64,000 bases of DNA, from positions 219,474-283,473 of the forward strand of contig CAMVNO010000003.1 of NCBI GenBank assembly GCA_947168855.1. Direction: 5' to 3'. Below, one piece after another: positions 40,411 to 48,474 of the stretch. This stretch comes from an uncultured Clostridia bacterium (lineage in GTDB: Bacteria > Bacillota > Clostridia > Christensenellales > CAG-138). The position numbers were made by a program, and so were the translations under genes. Below the pieces are notes generated by a model that had not been told where the DNA came from, did not search any database, and saw only the letters and a list, made by a program, of their open reading frames with translations. The number at the start of each line of letters is the position of its first letter. The first letter of the stretch is position 1.

Positions 40411-42486
40411 GTGGAGACAACTGATTATCGACCGGAAAAAAAGAAAAAAAAGAAACGTCGTGCGCTTGTTTGGGTGTTCGGCGTTCTTTTCGTGCTCGCA
40501 GCGGCGGTTCTGATCCATTATCGCGGCGTTTACCCCATTTTGCTTGTCGAATGCGGACATACGGTTTCGGCGTCGGATTTCACATCGCGGGAAGCCGTGC
40601 TCGGATCGGGCGAAGAGAAGCTCGCGTGCGGATGGCATGTCCGCAATCTGGCGATCGGCGGTGTGCCGACGCCCGTGCTGATCATCGTCCGCGACACCGT
40701 TCCGCCGACCGCCGAGCCGGTCGACAGCGTCATACCGCTCGGTTCCGCGCCCGGCCCGGACCGGTTTTTACGGCAGATCAAGGATGCGGGCAAGGTGCGT
40801 GTCGCCTATGCGCAGACGCCCGATTTCAACACGGAATGGAACGGCACGATCGAGATCGTGCTGACCGATCAGGGCGGAAACAAAACGCGCGTTCCGGTTT
40901 CGGTATCCGTTCGGGCAACGGTCGAAACGCTGACCGCGGAAGCCGGAGCGGAGATCCCGACGGCAGAGCGGTTTTTGCTGGACGGCATGCGGGGAACGCA
41001 GGATACGCCGATTGAGCCGGATATGATGCACCATGTCGGAAGCTATCCGATCCTGTTTTCGATTGACGGCGGCATACGATCGCAGTCCGTTCTGAACGTT
41101 GTGGACACGGTTGCGCCCGAGGCGGAGCCGACGCTTCTGGTGCTTTCGTCGGATCAGACGGCGGAAGCCGCGGATTTCGTTCTGAACGCGTCAGACGAGA
41201 CGGACCTTTCGTATGCGTTCGTGACCGCGCCGGATCATTCGAGCCGCGACGTGCAGGATATCACCGTCCGGATCACGGACGAGGGCGGCAACACGCTTGA
41301 CGTCAACAGCCGCCTGCTGATCACGGATGTGCGGCCGCGCGTCATCGAGGCGAGACGGGAAGCGCTGACGCCGGATGATTTTGAGAACCGGGACGGCCAG
41401 ACGATCCGGGTCGAGTCCTTCGTTCCGGATACGCCGGGGTCGTTCGCAATCACGGTCGGCATCAACGGGATCGAAGAAACGCTCGCGGTCACGGTCGTCG
41501 ACACAACGCCGCCGACGCTGACGGAGAACCCGCAAGCCGCTCAAAAGCTGTACTATACCCGACACAGGTACGAACCGTCCGATTTCTTCAGCGCGGACGA
41601 TCTTACGCCGGTCACGCTCTCGTTTGACGGCGAGCCGGATTTCGACACGGCGGGGAATCAGACGATCACGGTGCTGGCGAGGGATACCAGCGGCAACGAG
41701 ACAAGGGCGAAATTTACGATCACCCTGCGTGAGGACCGTACGCCGCCGCATATCTACGGCGTCATCAACCGCATTTGTTACGTCAATGAACCGATCGCGT
41801 ACTTTGCAGAGGTCTTCGGGGAGGATGATGAGGACGGACCGATCGAGGTAACCGTCGACTCCGACGTGCGGCAGAATGAGGAAGGCGTCTATTCCGTCGT
41901 CTATCGCGCGGAGGATCAGAGCGGCAATGTCAGCGAAGCAAGCTGTACCTTCACGTTGATTGCCCGCACCGTCACGGAAGAGGAACTGCATACGCTCACG
42001 CAAAGCATTATGGAGGAGATCACAACGCCGGACATGGTCAACGCCGAAAAGCTCCGGGCGATTTATGATTATGTCAGAAAACATCTCGTGTACACAAACG
42101 GCGTGAACCATAACTATACCGACTGGCGAAAGGCGGCGTTTGACGCTTATACGAGAGGGACGGGCGATTGTTATAATATCTACTCGCTGACGCGCGCGCT
42201 GCTCGATGAAACGGATATCCAATACCTGTCGGTTGAGCGGCTCAAGGCGGGGGTCTGGCGCACACGGCATTACTGGGTGATGGTCAACCTCGGCACCGGC
42301 TGGTACATCTTCGATCCGACCTGGACGCCGCGGCATCGCGCGGACTGCTTCATGTGGACCAAGGCGCAATGCAACCGCTTCCCGCTGTATTGGAATTACA
42401 AAGCGTCGGAGTATCCGCCGCTTGCAACGGAACTGTTCGACTATGACGCAGTCGTTCAGATGGAGCGGGAAGAAGCGCAGCCGTAA
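40411..42486 (+). CDS. Surface protein with Ig-like repeats and C-terminal transglutaminase-like domain
   Basis: A 691-residue protein. A Lys-rich cytosolic N-terminus (KKKKKKRR) and one membrane helix (about residues 22-40) anchor it outward. Several cadherin/HYR-type Ig-like repeats follow, recognisable by repeated DTVPPTAEP, DTVAPEAEP, DTTPPTLTEN and DRTPPHIYG. The C-terminus is a transglutaminase-like domain with a Cys587-His620-Asp635 triad. Such domains may act as peptidases or cross-linkers in the envelope. The start is a GTG with a distant CGGAGC; an alternative start cannot be excluded. Confidence 0.82.
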   Translation: METTDYRPEKKKKKKRRALVWVFGVLFVLAAAVLIHYRGVYPILLVECGHTVSASDFTSREAVLGSGEEKLACGWHVRNLAIGGVPTPVLIIVRDTVPPTAEPVDSVIPLGSAPGPDRFLRQIKDAGKVRVAYAQTPDFNTEWNGTIEIVLTDQGGNKTRVPVSVSVRATVETLTAEAGAEIPTAERFLLDGMRGTQDTPIEPDMMHHVGSYPILFSIDGGIRSQSVLNVVDTVAPEAEPTLLVLSSDQTAEAADFVLNASDETDLSYAFVTAPDHSSRDVQDITVRITDEGGNTLDVNSRLLITDVRPRVIEARREALTPDDFENRDGQTIRVESFVPDTPGSFAITVGINGIEETLAVTVVDTTPPTLTENPQAAQKLYYTRHRYEPSDFFSADDLTPVTLSFDGEPDFDTAGNQTITVLARDTSGNETRAKFTITLREDRTPPHIYGVINRICYVNEPIAYFAEVFGEDDEDGPIEVTVDSDVRQNEEGVYSVVYRAEDQSGNVSEASCTFTLIARTVTEEELHTLTQSIMEEITTPDMVNAEKLRAIYDYVRKHLVYTNGVNHNYTDWRKAAFDAYTRGTGDCYNIYSLTRALLDETDIQYLSVERLKAGVWRTRHYWVMVNLGTGWYIFDPTWTPRHRADCFMWTKAQCNRFPLYWNYKASEYPPLATELFDYDAVVQMEREEAQP

Positions 42487-42549
42487 CACGAATTGTTGTC
42501 ATGCGCGCCCTCGATGCCGCATAGGATGCGGCGAAGGGGGTGGGAAGGC

Positions 42550-42948
42550 TTGGCAACGACGAAACGAAAAAAACGGACGAAGATCGCGTGGCGCACGCTT
42601 CTGCGCGGCGCGGCGCTCGGCGCGGCGGTACTGCTGCTTGCGGTCCTGCTCCTGACGCTGCTCGTTTACCTGGAATGGCTGCCGGAATCGGCGATCCCGA
42701 TCGGCAATACGGTGATCAAGATCCTGACGGCACTTGCCGCGGGCGTCTTCATCGGACTCGGACGGGAAAAAGCGCCGTGGTATTTCGGCGGCGTGGCGGC
42801 GGTTCTGTCCTTGATGCTGTCGGTTGCTCTGATGTCGATCTATCTCGGATCGTTCAGCCTGACATGGAATCTGCTTGCCGATCTTCTGCTGGGCTTCGCA
42901 ATCGGCTCCGCCGCGGCGGCGCTGCTTTCGAAGCGGAAAACGGAATAA
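42550..42948 (+). CDS. TIGR04086 family membrane protein
   Basis: A 132-residue protein with about four membrane helices. After a basic N-terminus (MATTKRKKRTKIAWRTLLRG) the helices lie at about 22-44, 55-70, 78-98 and 102-125. This family typically lies next to yajC in Clostridia and has no known function. I place the start at a TTG behind GAAGGGGGTGGG because the family starts near the basic stretch; an ATG 19 codons upstream would add an unlikely Arg-rich leader. A bidirectional hairpin closes the group. Confidence 0.75.
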   Translation: MATTKRKKRTKIAWRTLLRGAALGAAVLLLAVLLLTLLVYLEWLPESAIPIGNTVIKILTALAAGVFIGLGREKAPWYFGGVAAVLSLMLSVALMSIYLGSFSLTWNLLADLLLGFAIGSAAAALLSKRKTE

Positions 42949-42951
42949 CAA

Positions 42952-42978
42952 AATACCGGACCCCGAAGGTCCGGTATT
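42952..42978. terminator. Bidirectional terminator between the TIGR04086 gene and malQ
   Basis: AATACCGGA and TCCGGTATT arms between convergent genes. Confidence 0.8.
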
Positions 42979-42997
42979 GTTTTATTTGTGCGGATAT

Positions 42998-44464
42998 TCA
43001 GATTCGCGCAGACATTCTGGCATAGTACAGAATGCGGGCGGCAAGCTCTTCCGAAAAGTCCTTCTTTTCGGCACGCCAGCGCCAGCAGCCGGTCGAGCTC
43101 GGGTTGTTCATGCGACAGTCGTCGCCGAGTCCCAGGTAGTCCTGCATCTGCAGGATCGCAAGCTCGGCAACGGAGTTCAATACGCCGCGCGCAAAGCCGA
43201 ACGGCATGCCCTCGCGCTCGTTGAGCCCGAGATAATCGACGGCAAACGCAACACATTCCGCGGGCGCGGTCTCGACCCAGCCCATGATCGGCGTATTGTC
43301 GTGCGTGCCGGTATACGCGATGCAGTGGACGGGGTAGTTATGCGGAAGCTCTCTGGAATTTCCGCACGGATCGAACCCGAACTGCATGACGCGCATGCCG
43401 GGGAAGCCGGAATCCGACAGCAGTTTCTTGACCTCCGGCGTGAGATAGCCGAGGTCCTCCGCAATGACCGGCAGACCCGGGCATTCTTCCTTGATCGCAC
43501 GAACCAGCTTCATGCCGGGACCGGGATACCATGCGCCCGGACGCGCGTCCTCGGCGCCGAAGGGAACGCCCCAGTAGCTTTCCAGACCGCGGAAATGGTC
43601 GATGCGGATCACATCAAAGCGGGTTGCAACCGCGGCGACGCGGCGGCGCCACCAACGGAATCCGTCGGCTTCATGCTTTGCCCAGTCGTAGATCGGATTG
43701 CCCCAGAGCTGTCCGAGCTCGGAGAAATAATCCGGCGGAACGCCCGCAACCAGCGAGGGGTTGTGACGTTCGTCCATCAGGAACAGATCCGGATCCGCCC
43801 AGACGTCCGCAGAATCGTGCGGGACATAGATCGGGATATCGCCGATCAGCTTGACGCCGTGCGCGCTCGCATACGCATGGAGCGGTTTCCATTGCTTGTC
43901 GAACTCGTACTGGATGAAGCACTGGAAATCGACCTCATCCTTGAGAAGCTCGGTATACTTCGCAACGGCTTCGGGCTTGCGGTCCTGGATATCGGGATCG
44001 GGCCACGCGTACCACGCCGCGTTGTCAAAGTGCGTTTTGACTGCGCAGAACAGCGCATAGGTGTCGAGCCACCATGCGTTCTCGCGAACGAAATCCGCCA
44101 TCTCGGCACGGTCAAAGCGCGCGAACGCCTTGCGCAGAACCGCGAAACGGTTTTCCCACAGCTTGCCGTAATCGACGCGCGTCGGATCGCCGCCCCAATC
44201 GAGATCGCATTCCGCCTCGGTCAGAAGCCCTTCGGCAATCAGCGTTTCCAGGTCGATGAGATACGGATTGCCGGCATAGGTCGAAGCACTCTGATACGGC
44301 GAATCCGCGTAGCCGGTTGGGTTCACGGGCAGCATCTGCCAATAGGTTTGCCCGGCCGCTTCCAGAAAGTCGACGAAAGCGAACGCTTCCCTGCCGAGTG
44401 TGCCGACGCCGAAACGGCTCGGCAGCGAGGTGATATGCATCAATATTCCCGCAGCACGTTTCAT
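42998..44464 (-). CDS. malQ: 4-alpha-glucanotransferase (amylomaltase, GH77)
   Basis: Moves alpha-1,4-glucan segments between maltodextrins in glycogen and maltose metabolism. 488 residues, the usual GH77 length. Motifs include the N-terminal GILMHITSLPSRFGVG, the nucleophile region VIRIDHFRGLESYW, EDLGYLTPEVKKLL, and YTGTHDNTPIMGW. The second of two close ATGs is preferred because AGAAGG is then at the right distance. No other glycogen gene is in the window. Confidence 0.95.
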   Translation of the reverse strand: MKRAAGILMHITSLPSRFGVGTLGREAFAFVDFLEAAGQTYWQMLPVNPTGYADSPYQSASTYAGNPYLIDLETLIAEGLLTEAECDLDWGGDPTRVDYGKLWENRFAVLRKAFARFDRAEMADFVRENAWWLDTYALFCAVKTHFDNAAWYAWPDPDIQDRKPEAVAKYTELLKDEVDFQCFIQYEFDKQWKPLHAYASAHGVKLIGDIPIYVPHDSADVWADPDLFLMDERHNPSLVAGVPPDYFSELGQLWGNPIYDWAKHEADGFRWWRRRVAAVATRFDVIRIDHFRGLESYWGVPFGAEDARPGAWYPGPGMKLVRAIKEECPGLPVIAEDLGYLTPEVKKLLSDSGFPGMRVMQFGFDPCGNSRELPHNYPVHCIAYTGTHDNTPIMGWVETAPAECVAFAVDYLGLNEREGMPFGFARGVLNSVAELAILQMQDYLGLGDDCRMNNPSSTGCWRWRAEKKDFSEELAARILYYARMSARI

Positions 44465-44504
44465 GAACATACCTTCTTTCTGTTTTGTGGAAATATCTGT
44501 TTCT

Positions 44505-44532
44505 ATTTTAACATATCTGTGATATAATACAA
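44505..44532. promoter_or_regulatory. Overlapping divergent promoters of malQ and psuG
   Basis: Minus strand (malQ): TTGTAT (44532-44527), a 16-base spacer, TAAAAT (44510-44505). Plus strand (psuG): TATAAT at 44523-44528 with no good -35. The psuG -10 overlaps the malQ -35. Confidence 0.5.
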
Positions 44533-44588
44533 GACAGAAAATGCGAACTTACCCGAAAAAATATATAAATTCGCAAAGAAGGAGCCTT

Positions 44589-45500
44589 ATGATCAGAAAC
44601 AGATTTGTGACCTTGTCGCCCGAAATCGAAGAAGCGAAACGCGAGCACAAGCCGATCGTTGCCATGGAGAGCACGATCATCTCCCACGGCATGCCGTATC
44701 CGCAGAATGTGGAAACCGCGCTGGAATGTCAGCGTATCTGCCGCGAGAACGGCGCCGTTCCCGCTACCTGTGCGGTGATCGACGGACAGATCTGCGTGGG
44801 GCTCACCGACGAGCAGATCGACTATCTCGGCAGGGAGGGGAAGAACGTCAACAAGGCAAGCCGCAGAGACCTTCCGCTGCTGCTTGCGCTGCGCAGGGAC
44901 GGCGCAACGACCGTTGCCGCGACCATGATCGCAGCGGCGTCCGCGGGCATTCGTGTCTTCGCAACCGGCGGCATCGGCGGCGTACACCGCGGCGCGGAAA
45001 CGACGATGGACATCTCCGCCGACCTCGAAGAGCTTGCCCATACGCCCGTTTGCGTGGTCTGCGCCGGTGCAAAGAGCATTCTCGATCTGAACCTCACCAT
45101 GGAGTATCTCGAAACCAAGGGCGTTCCCGTCATCGGCTACGGCACGGATGAGCTGCCGGCGTTCTATACGCGCAAAAGCGGGATCAAGGTTCCGTGGCGG
45201 CTGGACGATCCGGGATTGATCGCCGATGCGATCTGCGCGGCAGAAGAAATCGGGTATGAGGGCGGCATGCTTGTGGTCAATCCGATCCCCGAAGAATACT
45301 CGATGGATGCGGACGCGATCAACAAAGCGATCGACGAGGCGATTTCAGAAGCGAACCGGCTGGGGATCAAGGGCAAGGAGACAACGCCGTTCCTGCTTGC
45401 GAAGATCAAGGACATCACCGGCGGATCGAGCCTTGCCGCGAACATTCAGCTCGTCTACAACAACGTTCGTCTTGCGGCGAAAATCGCGGCGAGCATCTGA
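44589..45500 (+). CDS. psuG: Pseudouridine-5'-phosphate glycosidase
   Basis: Splits pseudouridine 5'-phosphate into uracil and ribose 5-phosphate, salvaging modified nucleosides from RNA turnover. 303 residues. Family motifs are AMESTIISHGMPYPQN, GKNVNKASRRDLPLL and ATGGIGGVHRGAE. The start MIRNRFVTLS follows AAGAAGGAG; an ATG 16 codons upstream is within the leader. No pseudouridine kinase (psuK) is adjacent, so the kinase must come from elsewhere or phosphorylated substrate is used directly. Confidence 0.95.
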   Translation: MIRNRFVTLSPEIEEAKREHKPIVAMESTIISHGMPYPQNVETALECQRICRENGAVPATCAVIDGQICVGLTDEQIDYLGREGKNVNKASRRDLPLLLALRRDGATTVAATMIAAASAGIRVFATGGIGGVHRGAETTMDISADLEELAHTPVCVVCAGAKSILDLNLTMEYLETKGVPVIGYGTDELPAFYTRKSGIKVPWRLDDPGLIADAICAAEEIGYEGGMLVVNPIPEEYSMDADAINKAIDEAISEANRLGIKGKETTPFLLAKIKDITGGSSLAANIQLVYNNVRLAAKIAASI

Positions 45501-45557
45501 ATAAAACGCAATCAAAAAATGCAGGCGATTCGGAGGATCCTGTTTTTGTAAAACGCT

Positions 45558-45840
45558 TTACGCCTTTTTCTTCTTGATCGCGTCGGCGATTGCAAACGGC
45601 ATGGTGACGAGGCTCTGTATACACGACGAGCTTATCGTATTCCGTGTCGATCGACAGGAAATATTTATAGACGAAGAAGCCGATGAACGTCACGACGCAT
45701 GCGGTGATCAGAACGATCTTTTTCGCCTTTTCGCTTCGGTTTTTGAGAATCCGGCTTGCAATCACAAGAAGCGCGATAAAGAACGCGAAGCACGTAAAGA
45801 ACAACGGATTGAACGTGCGCATAATCCAGAACGATTCCAT
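45558..45840 (-). pseudogene. Remnant of a membrane protein gene (TMEM164/YwaF-like), internally deleted and frameshifted
   Basis: The minus frame starts MESFWIMRTFNPLFFTCFAF and gives two hydrophobic helices up to FLSIDTEYDKL (about residue 70), then switches to a nonsense basic stretch. In another frame the end SLVTMPFAIADAIKKKKA reads like a natural C-terminus before a stop at 45560. A loss of the middle of an about 230-residue protein with a frameshift would explain this. The YwaF-like identity rests on the N-terminal pattern only. Confidence 0.5.
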
Positions 45841-45960
45841 TAACCGACTCCTTTTTTTCCGGAATTTTCAGTCTATTTGAACAAATTCCGCGCAACTTTG
45901 CAAGAGCAAATCGTACTGCGGCCGTGCGCGGAATGATGTTCCTCCGCCTGCGCTCCGAAA

Positions 45961-45992
45961 TGATGTCGCTCCCTGCGGTCGCAGTGATACGA
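45961..45992. repeat. Dispersed repeat copy A, left of the S41 gene
   Basis: ATGTCGCTCCCTGCGGTCGC and following bases match copy B at 47572-47602 with few differences. The region 45860-46100 holds this repeat and no supported gene. Confidence 0.6.
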
Positions 45993-46109
45993 TGAAGCAG
46001 TCATACAGAACGCAATCAATACCCGTTTGTCGGGGGCGAGTGCGTGATTTTTCAGCGTACTCAGGCAACAAAGAAAGCTCTTTTGTCAGTTTAAGAAACA
46101 GCTTTCCTG

Positions 46110-46138
46110 TTGCTTTATGTGGCTTATTGCAGTATAAT
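46110..46138 (+). promoter_or_regulatory. Promoter of the S41-like gene
   Basis: TTGCTT at 46110-46115, a 17-base spacer and TATAAT at 46133-46138. Confidence 0.7.
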
Positions 46139-46176
46139 CGCCGCAACAAACCCGTATTTGCGAGGAAGGGAAACAT

Positions 46177-47427
46177 ATGACATTACCGTCAGACATGAAA
46201 AGTAGGAAAATGAAGAAATCCATCGCCTGCAGGAGCTTCTTCTGCCTGTTGCTGGCGATCCTGCTTCTGTCAGGATGCGCAGGTCCTGCAGCCTCCAACG
46301 TCACCGACGCGCCGCAGGAAACAGCGTCCGTCGAGAGCAGCGCAACTCCTGCCAGGTACGCAGCTGATTACGCGCTTCTTTGGGATACTCTGGAGCATGA
46401 CTATCCCTATCTGGACTACCTCCGCGGCAAGGGGATCGACGTGGACGGCATCCGGGCCAAATACGAGGAAAAAATGAAAAAGGCGCAAACGTCGGAGGAC
46501 ATGGTCGACGTTCTGGAAGGCATCTTTTATGAGCTCCGAAACACCGCCCATCTATCTCTGATCCGGCAGGAGGATTTCCCCTTCTATTACAGCGTATACA
46601 CCGCGGAGGAAAGTATTTCTATTCGACTTTCCTCATACAATGCTGTCATGCAGGCCGCCCAGACCGGGTATTACAAGCTTCCTGCGGAGGATTCGCCGCA
46701 AGAGGCGGACGACTATTATCAGCCGCGTGAAGTGGAGATACAATATTTCCCGGATTGTAAGGCGCTGTGCTTCACCATCTTCAGCTTCATCCAGGGCGTC
46801 GATAAGAAAGTGCAGGACGACATCATCAACGCGATCAAGGAATACCCGGAGGCGGAACACATCGTCTTTGACATTGCCATGAACGGAGGCGGATCCGAAA
46901 TTTACTGGGTGCAGAATCTGGTGGCGCCCTTTGGAGAGGACTACTACTTTCCGATGCGGATGTACAGCAAAGACACCCCTCTGAATCGGCAGATCCTGGA
47001 GAGCCGCGGCGGATACCGCCGCACCGCGGAGCTGCAGGACGCCCCCGCCTGGGCGGAGGAACTGGGGTTGGAGCTGTTTCATAAAGACAGCATCATTGTG
47101 ATGGGATGGCCGGGGATCCGGAGCAGCGCAAAGCGCTGGGTCCTGGTGGGTCCCGGTGTGTATTCCGCCGCGGAGAATTTCGTCAACTTCTGCCAGCGCT
47201 CCGGCTGGGCTACCGTGGCAGGTACCCACACATCGGGCGACGGCATCGGTATTGATCCCGTGCTGGTGCTGCTGCCGGATTCCGGACTGTTGTTCCGCTT
47301 CAGCATGGTGGCAGGAGAGAAACCGGACGGCGGCATGAGCATCGAAGGTTCTGAACCGGATCTGATTCTGCCCGGCTCCGACCTCTCCGATATGTTGGAC
47401 TACCTTCGCGAAGCGAACAAGGACTGA
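46177..47427 (+). CDS. S41 family peptidase-like lipoprotein
   Basis: A 416-residue secreted protein. The N-terminus has a basic stretch, a hydrophobic core and a lipobox (LLLSGCAGP), so it is probably lipid-anchored outside the cell. The C-terminal half resembles the tail-specific protease (S41) core: FDIAMNGGGSEIYW, and VLVGPGVYSAAENFVNF with the likely nucleophile Ser at about residue 329. No PDZ domain is obvious, as in the C-terminal processing-like S41 group without PDZ. Codon use looks a little less GC3-biased than its neighbours, and related repeats lie on both sides, so gain by transfer is possible. Confidence 0.8.
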   Translation: MTLPSDMKSRKMKKSIACRSFFCLLLAILLLSGCAGPAASNVTDAPQETASVESSATPARYAADYALLWDTLEHDYPYLDYLRGKGIDVDGIRAKYEEKMKKAQTSEDMVDVLEGIFYELRNTAHLSLIRQEDFPFYYSVYTAEESISIRLSSYNAVMQAAQTGYYKLPAEDSPQEADDYYQPREVEIQYFPDCKALCFTIFSFIQGVDKKVQDDIINAIKEYPEAEHIVFDIAMNGGGSEIYWVQNLVAPFGEDYYFPMRMYSKDTPLNRQILESRGGYRRTAELQDAPAWAEELGLELFHKDSIIVMGWPGIRSSAKRWVLVGPGVYSAAENFVNFCQRSGWATVAGTHTSGDGIGIDPVLVLLPDSGLLFRFSMVAGEKPDGGMSIEGSEPDLILPGSDLSDMLDYLREANKD

Positions 47428-47571
47428 TCCGACCGGGAGATTTTCCTCGCCCTGATCAATCAGTCGGAGAACCGTCCCTTGATTGACGTTGACCCCCGGA
47501 TTGACGGTGTCCTTTTACGCACGTTTACCAGAAAGAAACAAGGCGTCGTTGATGCCTTAAGCGGCAAAGCG

Positions 47572-47731
47572 ATGCCGCTCCCTGCGGCCGCGTGATGCGA
47601 TGTGTTCCGTTCACGCGCAAAGCACACATCACTTGGCGAAGCCAAACATCACGCCCGAAGGACACGTCTCGTTCCGCGAAAGCGGAACACATCGTTGAAA
47701 AAATGCAGGCGCTTCAGCCTGCATTTTTACG
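47572..47731. repeat. Dispersed repeat copy B and hairpins right of the S41 gene
   Basis: 47572-47602 matches copy A at 45961-45992. Beyond it, short palindromes alternate (GTGTTCCG..., TTGGCGAAGCCAA, TTCCGCGAAAGCGGAA). The stretch 47428-47571 has no supported gene. An open frame continues in phase after the S41 stop for about 50 codons, but I see no family in it. Confidence 0.55.
47699..47728. terminator. Bidirectional terminator after the RraB-like gene
   Basis: AAAAATGCAGGC and GCCTGCATTTTT, perfect 12-bp arms. Confidence 0.85.
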
Positions 47732-47736
47732 TTTCT

Positions 47737-48474
47737 TCAATGCCGATTGATAAAATCCGCGGTGATATGGTCGAGCACGCCGCCGTACGGAAGCGCACCG
47801 CGAATCGCGCGGGCGGTGAACCGATTCAGATCGGCAAGCAAAAGCGTAGAGAAGCCGTTCAGCTCGATCCGATACGGATGCGTCGTATTGCCGACGCTGT
47901 CACGGCTGCCGACCGTAAAGCCGAGGTGCGGGATCTCATCCATAAACGCGTCGCACGCCTCTTCGGAAACGAACGCCATGGTGAGACTGACCCGCCGTAC
48001 AAGGCTCAGATCGCCGTCACGGTGCTGAACGGACTTGATGTACGCGGCATTTTCAACCGACTGCAGCTTAACGTCGTCCGGGAACAGCAGGCAGTAATAG
48101 GTCGCGTAATGCGGCTCCGATACATGCCCGCAGGAAACGCACAGCTTCGATTCGGCACGGCAGATCGCAGAAACACGATGGATCAGCGTTTCATCGGCGG
48201 TATAGAAATAGTACTGGATCAGATTCTTCATGCCGATCCCGCCGACAAAGATCGCCGCGTCCTCAAGCTCCGCGGCAAGGGTATGCTGCAATGCCGCGGC
48301 ACGGCGCTCCTCCGCGCGGGAGAACGCTTCCGCGTTCGGATCATGCGGCGCGACGCTGACAAACACGAGCTGGGAGTAGCCCAAAGTGGGAAGCAGCTCC
48401 CAGTATTGCATATCAACCTGAAAAACCGCTTCCTGCTCGTTCCATTCCCATTCGTATTTCAGCCAATCAGTCAT
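47737..48474 (-). CDS. DUF695/RraB-like protein
   Basis: A 245-residue soluble protein. The first about 125 residues resemble DUF695 (WNEQEAVFQVDMQYWELLP). The second half resembles the RraB (regulator of RNase E activity B) fold: LLFPDDVKLQSVENAAY, HRDGDLSLVRRVSLTMAF, FMDEIPHLGFTV. In Gamma-proteobacteria RraB inhibits RNase E; here there is no evidence for that target. Its start lies within the last codons of alaS (eight-base overlap), so it is translated from the alaS message. Confidence 0.7.
   Translation of the reverse strand: MTDWLKYEWEWNEQEAVFQVDMQYWELLPTLGYSQLVFVSVAPHDPNAEAFSRAEERRAAALQHTLAAELEDAAIFVGGIGMKNLIQYYFYTADETLIHRVSAICRAESKLCVSCGHVSEPHYATYYCLLFPDDVKLQSVENAAYIKSVQHRDGDLSLVRRVSLTMAFVSEEACDAFMDEIPHLGFTVGSRDSVGNTTHPYRIELNGFSTLLLADLNRFTARAIRGALPYGGVLDHITADFINRH

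Noticed and set aside
45843-46176. Possible small RNA or gene between the membrane-gene remnant and the S41 gene
   Set aside because: Only a dispersed repeat and a promoter could be supported.
47428-47571. Readthrough extension of the S41-like protein past its stop codon
   Set aside because: The frame stays open for about 50 codons, but no readthrough context or family is visible; noted only as open sequence.
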